DNA from: Desulfoferrobacter suflitae
GTDB lineage: Bacteria; Desulfobacterota; Syntrophobacteria; Syntrophobacterales; Syntrophobacteraceae
Direction: 5' to 3'
DNA length: 64,000 nt
Assembly (NCBI RefSeq): GCF_022603395.1
Contig: NZ_JAIBKA010000013.1
Location: 1 to 64,000, forward strand
Numbering within the stretch: position 1 is the first letter of the stretch; every line of letters begins with the position of its first letter. The translations under genes and the position numbers were made by a program. Positions 49,295-58,468 of the stretch are shown here, piece by piece. Below the pieces are notes generated by a model. That model saw nothing but the letters and a program-made list of their open reading frames with translations, made no database searches and was not told the origin of the DNA.

Positions 49295-50848
49295 TCACAG
49301 GAGCATTTCAATCAAGTAGGGTCCCGGGGCGGCGAGGGCACGGGCCAATTCCCTGGCGAGCTCCTCGGCAGTGTCCACGCGCGCGGCGGGCACCCCAAAG
49401 CCTCGGCTCAGCTCCACCCAGTCCAGTGCAGGGTTCGACAGATTGGTCAGCGATTCGGCATGTTCGCCCGGAAATTGCTTTCCTGCGCGGGCAAGTTCCA
49501 GCCTTAAAATCGCGTAGCTGCGATTGCAACAGATGAGAGTTTTTACATTGGCCCCTTGGCGCGCCTGCGACCACAGGGCCTGCAAGGTGTACATGGCGCT
49601 CCCGTCCGCCTGCAGATTGATGACGGGGCGATCCGGACAGGCCAGGGACGCCCCCAGGGCGCAGGGAATTCCCTGGCCGATGGCACCCCCGGTGAGAGCC
49701 AGGTACGTGTGCGCGGGAGCAGTTTTCGACAGTTGAAAATAATCGCCGGCAGACGTGATCGCTTCCTCGACTATAATAGCTCCCTCGGGTTGCAGAGCGG
49801 CGAGCACCGCAGCAACTTTGAGGGGAGTGAGTCCACCCCGCGGCAACTGGGGGCGCTGAACAGAGGCGCATTGTCCACCGGCAGCGGAATTTTTCGACCC
49901 ACCATTGAAGGAGTCGGCCAACCCTTGCAGAGCATTTTCCATGTTTCGGGGAGACGCCTTGATGTGGACTCTGACCTGCTGCTCGCTCAGAAAGTAGCTC
50001 GACTGGCCCGGATAACCAAAAAAGGCGACCGGTTCCCTGGCTCCAGCGAAAATGACGCATTCATATTGGGACAGAGCCGATACGGCCTGGTCGGGAAAAT
50101 ATGGAATCCGTTCCAGCAGAGGCAGTCCTGCACCACGTTCCACCCGGGCGGGAAAGGTCTCAATGAACAGGCTGCAGCCGGTTGCGGCACTCACCTTGGC
50201 CATGGCGGTCAAACCACGCCGGCGCGCTGCGCGTCCTCCCAGAATGACGGCCGTGCGAGGACCACTTTTGTGCAGCATCCGGACCGCGGATTCGACCGAG
50301 CCCTGATCGAGATGGTCGTCCTCATGCGACGATTTTCCAACCACCGGGACCTGCACCGGAGCCAGTTGATGGTCATGCGGAACGATGAGGGTGGCAACCT
50401 TGCCCTGAAGCGCGGCAGATACGGCATCGGCCGTGTCCCGTGAGAGCCTGTCCAGGTCCCTGTTGGTGCGCTGCCATGCGGAAACCGTTGCAGCCAGCGC
50501 TTCGATGTCCATGGCCAGCAGCGGATCGGCGGGCAGGTGCCAGGAGGCATGTTGACCAATGATGTTGACCAACGGAGTGTTGGCCCGCTTGGCATTGTGC
50601 AGGTTGGCCAGGCCGTTGGCCAGGCCTGGCCCCAGGTGCAACAGCACCATCGCGGGCTTGTCCGCCATGCGCCCATAGCCGTCGGCAGCACCAGTGCATA
50701 CGCCTTCGAAAAGACCAAGAACCGAACGAATCCGCTTGCTTTTGTCGAACGCTTCGACAATGGGCATTTCTGTAGTCCCGGGGTTGGCAAAACAAATGTC
50801 CACCTGCAGACCTGCTGCTGTATTAACGATCAGTTCCGCACCTGTCAT
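49295..50848 (-). CDS. ThDP-dependent enzyme, acetolactate synthase / 2-oxoacid decarboxylase family
   Basis: 517 aa from ATG 50848 with AAGGAGGAG five bases upstream. The pyrimidine domain holds the catalytic Glu region (GLFEGVCTGAADGYGRM). The cofactor domain shows QADGSAMYTLQALW then CNRSYAIL, the GDG-N motif with Ala for the first Gly. The middle domain is shorter and less like FAD-binding acetolactate synthases. No small regulatory subunit is nearby, so it is more likely a benzoylformate/arylpyruvate decarboxylase-like enzyme than biosynthetic IlvB. That would fit the arylpyruvate theme. Confidence 0.83.
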   Translation of the reverse strand: MTGAELIVNTAAGLQVDICFANPGTTEMPIVEAFDKSKRIRSVLGLFEGVCTGAADGYGRMADKPAMVLLHLGPGLANGLANLHNAKRANTPLVNIIGQHASWHLPADPLLAMDIEALAATVSAWQRTNRDLDRLSRDTADAVSAALQGKVATLIVPHDHQLAPVQVPVVGKSSHEDDHLDQGSVESAVRMLHKSGPRTAVILGGRAARRRGLTAMAKVSAATGCSLFIETFPARVERGAGLPLLERIPYFPDQAVSALSQYECVIFAGAREPVAFFGYPGQSSYFLSEQQVRVHIKASPRNMENALQGLADSFNGGSKNSAAGGQCASVQRPQLPRGGLTPLKVAAVLAALQPEGAIIVEEAITSAGDYFQLSKTAPAHTYLALTGGAIGQGIPCALGASLACPDRPVINLQADGSAMYTLQALWSQARQGANVKTLICCNRSYAILRLELARAGKQFPGEHAESLTNLSNPALDWVELSRGFGVPAARVDTAEELARELARALAAPGPYLIEMLL

Positions 50849-51047
50849 TCCATCTCCTCCTTGTGAGCACGCCGGGGTGCGAGCCATACGTCCTGCAGCG
50901 GATAATCCGAAGTTCGAAATGCGAATTGCGGCTTCAGCCCCACTGACCAGGAACGACCGTGTTTAAGACAATGACTTTGGCGCCTGCACCAAAAACATCA
51001 TCTTGAAGATCATATGAGTCGAATCGCCAAACTTGGCGCCGGCAGAC

Positions 51048-51812
51048 TCACTTGCCGCCATCGAAGCCGTCCAGGGCGTTGGCATAACTCTGCTTGACCT
51101 GTTCAGCCAGTTGCGCAGCATCATTCTCCTTCAGCCATTCGACCTGGGCCAACACATCCTCGCGAATCAATTCCAGCGCTTCTTTACTGAACGACGCTTC
51201 TTCGATATTCAGCAAGGTCAGGCGGGCGACCGCCGCGGCCAGAGTCGCGTCGGCTCCCTTCTGCTGACTCAGCAGATAATAATTGTAGCAGTCCACCACA
51301 ATTCGCTGGGCTAAAGGGCTGGGGCCATACTGGTGCTGCATCTGTTCCATCTTTTCGGCACACTCAAGCCAGTTGCCGTCCGACGCCTCGCGCAGTGCAT
51401 CGGCGGTGGCAAAGGCTGTTTCCGAAATATCCACGCAGGGACATTCCAAATGGACCTGCCCGCCATTGCGCAGCAGCGTCAGCGCCACGGTTTCTCCGGG
51501 ACCTTGCCCGGCTATCAGTTCCCGCGCCTGCTTCCAGTCGTTTACCGCCTTTCCATTCACTGCGATGATTTTGTCGCCCGCAACGATGCCCGCATCCTGC
51601 GCGTTGACCCCCGCGTGTAAAATCCTGCCGTCTGCACTCACTCTCAGGCCGAGAATACAGAAATGTTGTGAATCCGCCCTGGCAGACAGATTCTCGTAAC
51701 CTCTTTGGGCTCCCTGGCGGGCCTTCATCAATGTGTCGTCGGTTTGGGTCTGCACGGAACTGCAGCCGGCCAGAGACAAACAGAGCACGATGAATGGCAA
51801 CACCCGTCGCAT
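51048..51812 (-). CDS. PDZ-domain lipoprotein
   Basis: 254 aa; AGGAGGAG precedes the ATG. A lipobox (CLSLAGC, Cys17) predicts an outer- or inner-membrane lipoprotein. Residues about 55-125 form a PDZ domain (AGVNAQDAGIVAGDKIIAVNGKAV region). The remainder is helical with several cysteines and no protease triad, so it may be an adaptor. It is divergent from the response regulator at 52090. Confidence 0.85.
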   Translation of the reverse strand: MRRVLPFIVLCLSLAGCSSVQTQTDDTLMKARQGAQRGYENLSARADSQHFCILGLRVSADGRILHAGVNAQDAGIVAGDKIIAVNGKAVNDWKQARELIAGQGPGETVALTLLRNGGQVHLECPCVDISETAFATADALREASDGNWLECAEKMEQMQHQYGPSPLAQRIVVDCYNYYLLSQQKGADATLAAAVARLTLLNIEEASFSKEALELIREDVLAQVEWLKENDAAQLAEQVKQSYANALDGFDGGK

Positions 51813-52089
51813 GGCTCCTCCTGCTTATCCTTTAATGACCCTTCATATGTAGTCGATTCCATACACTACTGTAGCACTTATCCTGCACCAACGGGAAGCC
51901 AATGAAGTGCAATGGGATTCTACCAATCCCGCAATTCTTTTGGCAATGCTTCAAATCAGCGGGATCGATGCCGCTGCCCTGGATCGGCAATTTCCTTTGC
52001 GGCCTTCCTTGAAATTGGCGCGAATATTGCTCACTGGGGTCAAGCACGCGGCATTGGGGATCGGCTTAGACCATTTTGAGGAAGGATCG

Positions 52090-52494
52090 GTGTCTACCAT
52101 ACTTATCGTCGATGACGACGTTTGTCTCAGTTTCCTGTTGTCGGAGTACCTGTCGACAATCGGGCACCGCTGTATCCGCGTCGAAAACGTGGCAGGAGCA
52201 CGCGCTCATCTCCGCACTCACCAGGTCGACCTGGTGATCTCCGACGTGAACATGCCCGGTGAATCGGGATTTGATCTGCTGCGCCACGTTTCGTCCTGCT
52301 ATCCGCAAATTTCGTTGCTGCTCATGAGCGCCATGGATGATGCCGAGAGCAGACGAAGAGCCGCCCAAATGGGGGCCCGCGGTTATCTGGTCAAGCCCTT
52401 CAAGTTTGGCAACCTTCGTGCTCAACTGACTGCAATGGCAGAACAAAGTCATCACCAACGATTCCCCGAACAGAGCCAATCACCGGCCGTCTGA
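52090..52494 (+). CDS. Single-domain response regulator
   Basis: 134 aa. GTG 52090 is chosen: GAGGAAGGA lies five bases upstream and the receiver starts there (STILIVDDDV). It has Asp in LVISDVNMPG, Ser in LLMSAMDD and Lys in YLVKPFK. There is no output domain and no kinase gene beside it. The frame is open for 61 more codons upstream without homology. Confidence 0.9.
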   Translation: MSTILIVDDDVCLSFLLSEYLSTIGHRCIRVENVAGARAHLRTHQVDLVISDVNMPGESGFDLLRHVSSCYPQISLLLMSAMDDAESRRRAAQMGARGYLVKPFKFGNLRAQLTAMAEQSHHQRFPEQSQSPAV

Positions 52495-52697
52495 CCCCAC
52501 ATCCTTTTCAATCTGGAGCCGAATCCGCCTTCTTCCACGGTCATGCACCCTACCCCGACCCTTCCGCCCATTGGGGACCAGGCATGGAACAGACAAATTT
52601 CAGTTCTCAAGTCCCGCACACTCCTGTAAGATTGAACATGTTCCGATGAGCCGCCGGGAGGTCCGAGATAAACCATTCCATCACGAGGAGACATTGA

Positions 52698-53270
52698 ATG
52701 AGATTCAAACAGCGTAGAGCGTTTGTGCTCTCCCTTATTGCATCCGCTATGGCAGCTGCCTGCTGCTGTCCCGGGGTAACGTTTGCGGCCGACCCCCAAG
52801 CCCTTGACCTGAACCGGGTGATGCTGGCCGCTCCATCCTCCGAGGAAGCCCGACAATACCTTGGAATCGGAGCAAAGCGACTGTTTCCGCTGTCCGACAT
52901 CAACACCAAGTTCATAGTTTTGGGATACTACGGAGTCAAGTGCCCTTATTGTCATGAACAGGCACCCGTTTCCAACCGAATCTATGAAATGATCCGCAGC
53001 GACCCCGAACTCGAGAGCAACGTGAAAATGGTTGGAGTATTGGTAGGAAGCAACCCCGAGGAAACGGCGGCTTATGCGGGTAAATATCGCATTCAGTACC
53101 CCATGGCCAATGATCCGTTTTTCGAAATCTACAGAAGGCTGCACAAGCCCAAAGTCCCTCTCACCCTGCTGCTCAACGGACAGGGTGAGATCCTGGTGAG
53201 CGTCACGGGGGCTATGAATGGTCCTGAAGGATTCGTGAACAAGCTCAAGCAATTTCAAAGGGACCATTGA
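52698..53270 (+). CDS. Periplasmic thioredoxin-fold protein
   Basis: 190 aa; GAGGAGA precedes the ATG. A signal peptide ends near residue 30 (CPGVTFAADP). A TlpA/redoxin-like domain follows with VKCPYCHEQAP, a CxxC redox site with the glutaredoxin-like CPYC, and a cis-Pro loop (KVPLTLLLN). A role in thiol redox or cytochrome maturation is possible. Confidence 0.83.
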   Translation: MRFKQRRAFVLSLIASAMAAACCCPGVTFAADPQALDLNRVMLAAPSSEEARQYLGIGAKRLFPLSDINTKFIVLGYYGVKCPYCHEQAPVSNRIYEMIRSDPELESNVKMVGVLVGSNPEETAAYAGKYRIQYPMANDPFFEIYRRLHKPKVPLTLLLNGQGEILVSVTGAMNGPEGFVNKLKQFQRDH

Positions 53271-53445
53271 TCCGTTTACTGCCGAATGATTGTGGCAAGT
53301 CGGTAGTCGCTTGGTGTAATGCTTTTGCTTGATTTCCAAATACCATGCGGTTAATTTAGGTCAAAAAAATTTTGCTGGCATCTTGAGTTGACAGGGCAGA
53401 CTGGTGTTGCTCGCATGAACAAACTTAATTCACGGAGGGAAGATT

Positions 53446-53637
53446 ATGACCTTTGAAGAAGTAAAAGCGGCAGTCCTGAAGCTGAGTGAAGCAGATCAAA
53501 AACGCCTCATCATGGAAGTGGTACCGCAGATTTGGCCCAAGGCCTGTATTGACGATTCGTGTGTTGATAAAGTCAGGGGACTTGTAGACGAGGCAACCGT
53601 GAAGAAGTACAAAGAGCAACACATGGGAGGAATTTAA
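53446..53637 (+). CDS. Small acidic protein of unknown function
   Basis: 63 aa with a strong ribosome site (CGGAGGGA). It begins MTFEEVKAAVLKLSEADQKR, predicted helical, with two cysteines (KACIDDSC) and an alternating charged C-terminus. I recognise no domain. A perfect hairpin terminator follows 21 bp after the stop, supporting an independent transcript. Confidence 0.75.
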   Translation: MTFEEVKAAVLKLSEADQKRLIMEVVPQIWPKACIDDSCVDKVRGLVDEATVKKYKEQHMGGI

Positions 53638-53658
53638 CCGTCGTTGCCCCACCCTGCC

Positions 53659-53690
53659 CCATAGCGCAGAGCTCACGCGCTGCGCTATGG
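53659..53690. terminator. Bidirectional terminator-like hairpin
   Basis: CCATAGCGCAG (53659-53669) and CTGCGCTATGG (53680-53690) form an exact 11-bp stem with a 10-base loop between the convergent 63-aa gene and the phosphatase gene. There is no T run on either side, so termination may need help. Confidence 0.7.
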
Positions 53691-53719
53691 CAGCATTCCG
53701 AATTCCCCTCGGACAAAGG

Positions 53720-54280
53720 TCAAGGACTGTAGCTGAGAATAAAATCTTTCACGGCCGGCCTCTCTTCAAAGGTACGGCCAAACCAAGGCAGTTCAGCCAT
53801 TACTGTGCCGTTGGATTCTCCCAGGACCCCGATTCGGTACACTGAAACCATCATTCCCGTACGAATAATCCCCGCCTGACAATGGATCAAAACCGGCAGC
53901 ATATCCGGATTGCTCACGACGCTCATGAATTGATCAATTTGTGCCGGATCGGGCGGGGTGTCCGGCAACATTGGGATATCCACCATATTCATTTCATTGG
54001 ACCGGGCGAATTCTTTCTGACGTGCGTACCAGTCCCGTTGCATTTCCCCTTCGGAACGAAGATTGACAATTGTTTTGATCCCATAGAGCTCATGGGCTAT
54101 TTTCAGGCCGATATTGGACAAGGTTCCACTGCGATAGACTTTCCCGGTATCCACGGTCTTAAAATGATACATGGTCTTGTGCCAAAATATTGCGGCACCG
54201 GCCACAATAGCTGTTCCAACAATGAATGAGGCAATGTAGGCCCGAAACTTTTTTTTCGACAGCAATGTCTGGTAAAAAAT
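53720..54280 (-). CDS. Membrane-anchored tyrosine/dual-specificity phosphatase, probable ATT start
   Basis: 186 aa from ATT 54280. One N-terminal helix (YIASFIVGTAIVAGAAIFW) anchors a periplasmic or extracytoplasmic phosphatase domain with TVDTGKVYRSGTLS, GIKTIVNLR and the site HCQAGIIRTG (CX5R), and MLPDTPPDP as candidate acid loop. The frame reaches back to ATG 54388, but that start has a weak ribosome site, while AAGGAGG (54293-54287) sits six bases before ATT 54280. ATT initiation is rare (infC) but best fits here. Confidence 0.78.
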   Translation of the reverse strand: MFYQTLLSKKKFRAYIASFIVGTAIVAGAAIFWHKTMYHFKTVDTGKVYRSGTLSNIGLKIAHELYGIKTIVNLRSEGEMQRDWYARQKEFARSNEMNMVDIPMLPDTPPDPAQIDQFMSVVSNPDMLPVLIHCQAGIIRTGMMVSVYRIGVLGESNGTVMAELPWFGRTFEERPAVKDFILSYSP

Positions 54281-54535
54281 GTTAATCCTCCTTCCGGGTG
54301 AACAACTTTGACGTTGCTCACTGTCATGGTAAAATCTTTCTGCAAAGGCCTTCGACCCGACCAGCTCGAATACTACCCACTGCAGCATGGAAAATCAATT
54401 TCCAACCACTGTCTGCTCCTCGAACAGCCGAAAGCCCACGGCGGATGATCAAACAAGGAAATAGATTGAAAGTTGGGTCGCTTTCTGTAATATCACTGCG
54501 TCGGTTATGAACCGATGTGTTGCTGAAAGAGAGAA

Positions 54536-54862
54536 ATGATGGAAAAATTTTGGCTTGGTTTGGGTTTTTTTGCTCAGGCACTCTTCGCCGCGCGGTTTGT
54601 GGTCCAATGGATAGCAAGTGAGCGAGCTAAAAAGAGTGTGGTTCCCCTGGCTTTTTGGTTCCTGAGCCTGGCTGGCGGGGGCTTGCTTTTGACCTATGCG
54701 ATATGGAGAAAAGATCCGGTCTTCATTCTCGGGCAGAGCACCGGGTTTCTTATATATAGCCGCAATCTCTATTTGATTTACAAGGAGCGTCGTGTGCTGC
54801 GCAACGGATCGGCCGAGGATGGAAATGGAGCATCAGACTGCGAGATTCGAGAGAGCATGTAA
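54536..54862 (+). CDS. Lipid A biosynthesis N-terminal (LAB_N) domain membrane protein
   Basis: 108 aa, three predicted helices, with FFAQALFAARFVVQWIASER, VVPLAFWFLSLAGGGLLL and GQSTGFLIYSRNLYLI, the LAB_N pattern found in LpxB-linked and glycosyltransferase-linked proteins. The GT2 gene starts at the base after its stop, so the two are coupled and probably act in undecaprenyl-linked sugar transfer or lipid A modification. Confidence 0.88.
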   Translation: MMEKFWLGLGFFAQALFAARFVVQWIASERAKKSVVPLAFWFLSLAGGGLLLTYAIWRKDPVFILGQSTGFLIYSRNLYLIYKERRVLRNGSAEDGNGASDCEIRESM

Positions 54863-55591
54863 ATGGACAACAGCGGTGTAGTCCTTTCGGTTGTCATTCC
54901 CATCAAGGATGAAGCAGAAAATATTGAATTGCTGGCTGAACAGCTCAATGCCGCACTCGGCAGTGAGTTGTGGTCATGGGAGTGCATCTGGGTCGATGAC
55001 GGCTCGTGCGATGAAAGCCTGGCCATCTTGGAGCGTCTGGTGGGACGGGACAGCCGTCATCGTTACTTGTCTTTTGCGGCCAACGCGGGGCAGTCGGCTG
55101 CATTCTGGGCGGGTTTCAAAGCGGCCAAAGGGGCCTTCATCGCTACCATAGATGGAGACGGCCAGAATGATCCTGCGGATATCCCCGGACTTATGGCGAA
55201 AATACAAGGGGGCTCGATGGATATGATCAACGGCTATCGCGCCCGGCGCAAGGACACCTTCATTCGCAAAGTTGCGTCACGTATTGCCAATGCTTTCAGG
55301 AATTTTGTAACGGGCAACACGGTGAGCGATGTTGGTTGTTCGACCCGCGTTTTCAAGAGGCAGTGCATCGAATCGCTTCCGAAGTTTAAAGGCATGCATC
55401 GATTCTTGCCCACCTTGGTTGCCATGCAGGGATTTACCCTGGCGGAAGTTGCCGTCAACCACAGACCGCGCCAGAGAGGCAAGACTAAATACAGCATCAA
55501 CAACCGCCTCTGGGTCGGGCTCATGGATACATTTGGAGTTTTGTGGCTGCAGAAGCGTTCCTTCACCTATCGCGTCAGGAAACATTCTTAG
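54863..55591 (+). CDS. Family 2 glycosyltransferase (DPM1/ArnC-like)
   Basis: 242 aa, GT-A fold: VVIPIKDEAENI, WVDDGSCDES, NAGQSAAFWAGF and the metal motif DGDGQNDP, then RQRGKTKYS. It has no C-terminal membrane helices, unlike ArnC, so the preceding LAB_N protein may supply the membrane part. The probable donor is a nucleotide sugar and the acceptor a polyprenyl phosphate. Confidence 0.88.
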   Translation: MDNSGVVLSVVIPIKDEAENIELLAEQLNAALGSELWSWECIWVDDGSCDESLAILERLVGRDSRHRYLSFAANAGQSAAFWAGFKAAKGAFIATIDGDGQNDPADIPGLMAKIQGGSMDMINGYRARRKDTFIRKVASRIANAFRNFVTGNTVSDVGCSTRVFKRQCIESLPKFKGMHRFLPTLVAMQGFTLAEVAVNHRPRQRGKTKYSINNRLWVGLMDTFGVLWLQKRSFTYRVRKHS

Positions 55592-55688
55592 CTGGTGAGA
55601 GGTGGATTGATCTGAGGTTCGATTCAATGACGCCCACTGCCGAAGCGCATCAATCAGCCTCAACCACGGCTTTGGAAAGGAGCATTTC

Positions 55689-56987
55689 ATGAGCGTTTCC
55701 TTCATGCCCAGCCGGGCGGGCCAGGAAGATTTGGACGCTCTTCAACTGGAAGGATTGCGGTGGACCATTTCCCACGCCTATCATAACTGCGCATTTTATC
55801 GCCGACGGCTGACGCAGGCAGGAGTTACTCCCGACCAGATCCGCAGCCGGGATGATTTGCGCAGACTTCCTTTCACCACCACACAGGACCTGCAAAACGA
55901 TTATCCTTTTCCACTGCGCTCCGTACCCTTTGAGAAAATTGTGAGAATTCACGCCTCCTCGGGGACTACCGGCAAGCGCAAGGTACTGGCGTATACCCAA
56001 AAGGACATTGACGACTGGGCAACCATGTTTGCCCGCTGCTATGAAATGGCCGGCCTTGACCATTCCGACCGGGTGCAGATCGCCGTCGGATATGGTTTGT
56101 GGACTGCGGGTGTGGGGTTTCAGCTTGGCTGTGAACGATTTGGCGCGATGGCTATCCCGGTCGGCCCGGCCAATACGGAAATTCACTGTCAGATGCTGGT
56201 CGATTTGCAGAGCACGGTATTTTGTGCCACAGCCTCAATGGCCCTGCTCATGGCGGAAGAGATCGAAAGCCGGGGCCTCAAAGATCAAATCGCCCTGAAG
56301 AAGTTTATTTTTGGTGCGGAGCGGCACAGCACGAGAATGCGCGAGCGCATCCGAGAAATCACCGGTGTGACGGGACTTTATGACATTCCGGGTCTCACCG
56401 AGGTGTACGGCCCGGGAACCGGGCTGGAATGCTCCGCCCACCAGGGGGTCCACTATTGGGCGGATTATTATATTCTCGAAATATTGCACCCCACAACCCT
56501 GGAACCGGTTGCGCCCGGTGAGACGGGCGAGATGGTGATAACGACTCTGCGCAAAGAAGCGGCGCCACTCATCCGATATCGCACCCGAGATCTCACCCGA
56601 CTTATTCCCGAACCATGCCCTTGCGGCAATCCATTGCCCAGGCACGACCACCTTTTGGGCCGTTCGGACGATATGATCATATTTCGTGGAGTGAACATCT
56701 ATCCCGGCCAGATTGACCATGTACTCTCTCAGATTGCGGGAGTGGGCAGCGAATATCAGATTCACCTTTATCGTCGCGAGGACGGCCGCGACGAGATGCT
56801 GTTAAAGGTGGAACGTACCTGGGAGGAGTCTCCCGATGCCGATAGACGACTGGCAGAAGCGATCACGGCCGAAATTCGCCAACAGATCCTGGTGCGAGTG
56901 CACGTAGAGGTCCTGGAATACGGCACACTGCCGCGCACCGAGCGCAAGAGTAAACGGGTGTTTGATAACCGCTCACTGGAAAATTGA
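55689..56987 (+). CDS. paaK: Phenylacetate-CoA ligase
   Basis: 432 aa with GGAAAGGAG upstream. It activates phenylacetate or a related aryl acid with ATP and CoA. The adenylation loop HASSGTTGKRKVL (residues 88-100) is intact, followed by YDIPGLTEVYGPG, YRTRDLTR with CPCG, and RGVNIYPGQID with the C-terminal Lys region. LivJ follows after 27 bp. Compare the paralogue at 45367, which lacks the loop. Confidence 0.95.
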   Translation: MSVSFMPSRAGQEDLDALQLEGLRWTISHAYHNCAFYRRRLTQAGVTPDQIRSRDDLRRLPFTTTQDLQNDYPFPLRSVPFEKIVRIHASSGTTGKRKVLAYTQKDIDDWATMFARCYEMAGLDHSDRVQIAVGYGLWTAGVGFQLGCERFGAMAIPVGPANTEIHCQMLVDLQSTVFCATASMALLMAEEIESRGLKDQIALKKFIFGAERHSTRMRERIREITGVTGLYDIPGLTEVYGPGTGLECSAHQGVHYWADYYILEILHPTTLEPVAPGETGEMVITTLRKEAAPLIRYRTRDLTRLIPEPCPCGNPLPRHDHLLGRSDDMIIFRGVNIYPGQIDHVLSQIAGVGSEYQIHLYRREDGRDEMLLKVERTWEESPDADRRLAEAITAEIRQQILVRVHVEVLEYGTLPRTERKSKRVFDNRSLEN

Positions 56988-57014
56988 GAGCATCCAAACA
57001 AAGGAGGAAAAGCG

Positions 57015-58193
57015 ATGGGTGGCAAATCGGCAATTTGTTCTCTGGCACTGGCATTAACGTTGGCATTGGGTGTTGGCAACGTCGCGGCACAGAAAGATGA
57101 ACCCATTAAAATCGGTGCTTTTTTTGCCCTTTCAGGTCCGGCTGCCTCGATTGGCACCCCCACCAAGCTGGTAGCACAGATGGTCGTGGACAAAATCAAC
57201 AAGACCGGAGGAATCAACGGCAGGCCCGTCGAACTGATCATTGGCGACACCGAGGGGGATCCCACCAAGGCTCTCATGGTCGCCAAGCGACTGGTCGAAA
57301 AGGACCAGGTCGTAGCGTTGATCGGTCCCACTCGCACGGGCACCGGCATGGCAGTAAAGCCATACATCGAGGACAAAGCGCATATCCCTGTCATGATGAC
57401 GGTGGGAGGAGATCCGGTCATCGCCGGGGACAAATTCGGGCCGTACCGATGGACCTTCAAGACGCCTCAGCGCACCTCTACCGCAGCACGTAAGGTCTAC
57501 GAATATCTCCAGTCGCAGAAATTGCAGCAGGTTGCGGTCTTGACGGCTTCCGATGCGTTCGGCAAGGATGGCCTGGTCTGGCTCGAACAGCTGGCTCCCG
57601 AATATGGCGTGGAAATCGTTGCTCGGGAATCTTTCGCCCCTAACGATGCAGACATGACCACGCAGCTTGCCAAGATCCGCGACACCAAGGCTCAGGCGCT
57701 CATATGCTGGACCATCGGCCCTGCCGGCGCAAAGGTCGCCAGGAACGTCAAGCAGCTTGGTTTATCCATCCCGTTGATTCAATGCCACGGTCAGCCGGAC
57801 CCAAAGTACATCGAGCTGGCCGGTGAAGCGGCTGAAGGAAGCATTATGCCGGCAACCAAGCTGATGGTTTATGATCAGCTTGCGGACAGCGATCCACAAA
57901 AAGCGGTCATTCAAGACTTCGTGGATCTCTACAAGAATGTTTATCACTTTGACGAGCAGTACCCCATCAACACCCATTCGGGTTATGCCTGGGATGCCGT
58001 TTACCTGCTGGCCAACGCCATGCGCCAGGTGGGACCGGATGCGGAGCCTTTGCGCGATACCATTGAACAAATGCAGGGCTATGTCGGAGTGAGCGGCATA
58101 TACAATCTGACTCCTGAGGATCACAATGGACTGGACACCGATTCCCTGGTGATGGTCAAGATTCAAGAGGGCAAATGGGTGATGCTCAAATGA
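57015..58193 (+). CDS. livJ: Amino-acid/aryl-acid ABC substrate-binding protein LivJ
   Basis: 392 aa; strong AAAGGAGG. A signal peptide ends near VAAQKDEP. It is a type-1 periplasmic binding fold (IKIGAFFALSGPAASIGTP; LIIGDTEGDPTKA; ALIGPTRTGTGMAV). It is the only Liv-type binding protein in the window and presumably serves LivH/LivMG/LivF, although its gene is more than 34 kb from livH. A terminator follows. Confidence 0.94.
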   Translation: MGGKSAICSLALALTLALGVGNVAAQKDEPIKIGAFFALSGPAASIGTPTKLVAQMVVDKINKTGGINGRPVELIIGDTEGDPTKALMVAKRLVEKDQVVALIGPTRTGTGMAVKPYIEDKAHIPVMMTVGGDPVIAGDKFGPYRWTFKTPQRTSTAARKVYEYLQSQKLQQVAVLTASDAFGKDGLVWLEQLAPEYGVEIVARESFAPNDADMTTQLAKIRDTKAQALICWTIGPAGAKVARNVKQLGLSIPLIQCHGQPDPKYIELAGEAAEGSIMPATKLMVYDQLADSDPQKAVIQDFVDLYKNVYHFDEQYPINTHSGYAWDAVYLLANAMRQVGPDAEPLRDTIEQMQGYVGVSGIYNLTPEDHNGLDTDSLVMVKIQEGKWVMLK

Positions 58194-58246
58194 CGGGTGC
58201 CTAATGCAGTATCCTGGATCAGCAGGGAAACAGGCTGATTTTCTTG

Positions 58247-58275
58247 GGCGGGCGCTGTGGCCCGCCTTTGCTTTT
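58247..58275 (+). terminator. Rho-independent terminator of paaK-livJ
   Basis: GGCGGGC (58247-58253), loop GCTGTG, GCCCGCC (58260-58266), then TTTGCTTTT. It lies 54 bp after the livJ stop. A second perfect palindrome, CCGCCCGGGCGG (58365-58376), lies in the same gap; the gap holds no gene. Confidence 0.8.
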
Positions 58276-58468
58276 ACCCAATGGTGGCGATTCCGCTTTG
58301 CAGCTCTCCGTCAGGCCGGCGAAAGCCCGCCTCCGCCGAGCTGCCCGGCTTTGCTGGATTCCTGCCGCCCGGGCGGTATTGCCCGCCAGGGAGGCTCGCT
58401 GGCCGGTGCAACATGAATCGCCAAATCGAGGCCTTACATGGTAAGGTTCAACCGCTTGTTTGAATGCC

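Noticed and set aside
53380-53396. Possible sigma-54 site TGGCATCTTGAGTTGA before the 63-aa gene
   Set aside because: Spacing brings TG, not GC, to the -12 position; not a convincing match.
58365-58376. Perfect palindrome CCGCCCGGGCGG between livJ and waaF
   Set aside because: No loop and no T run; could be chance in GC-rich DNA, so noted only with the terminator.
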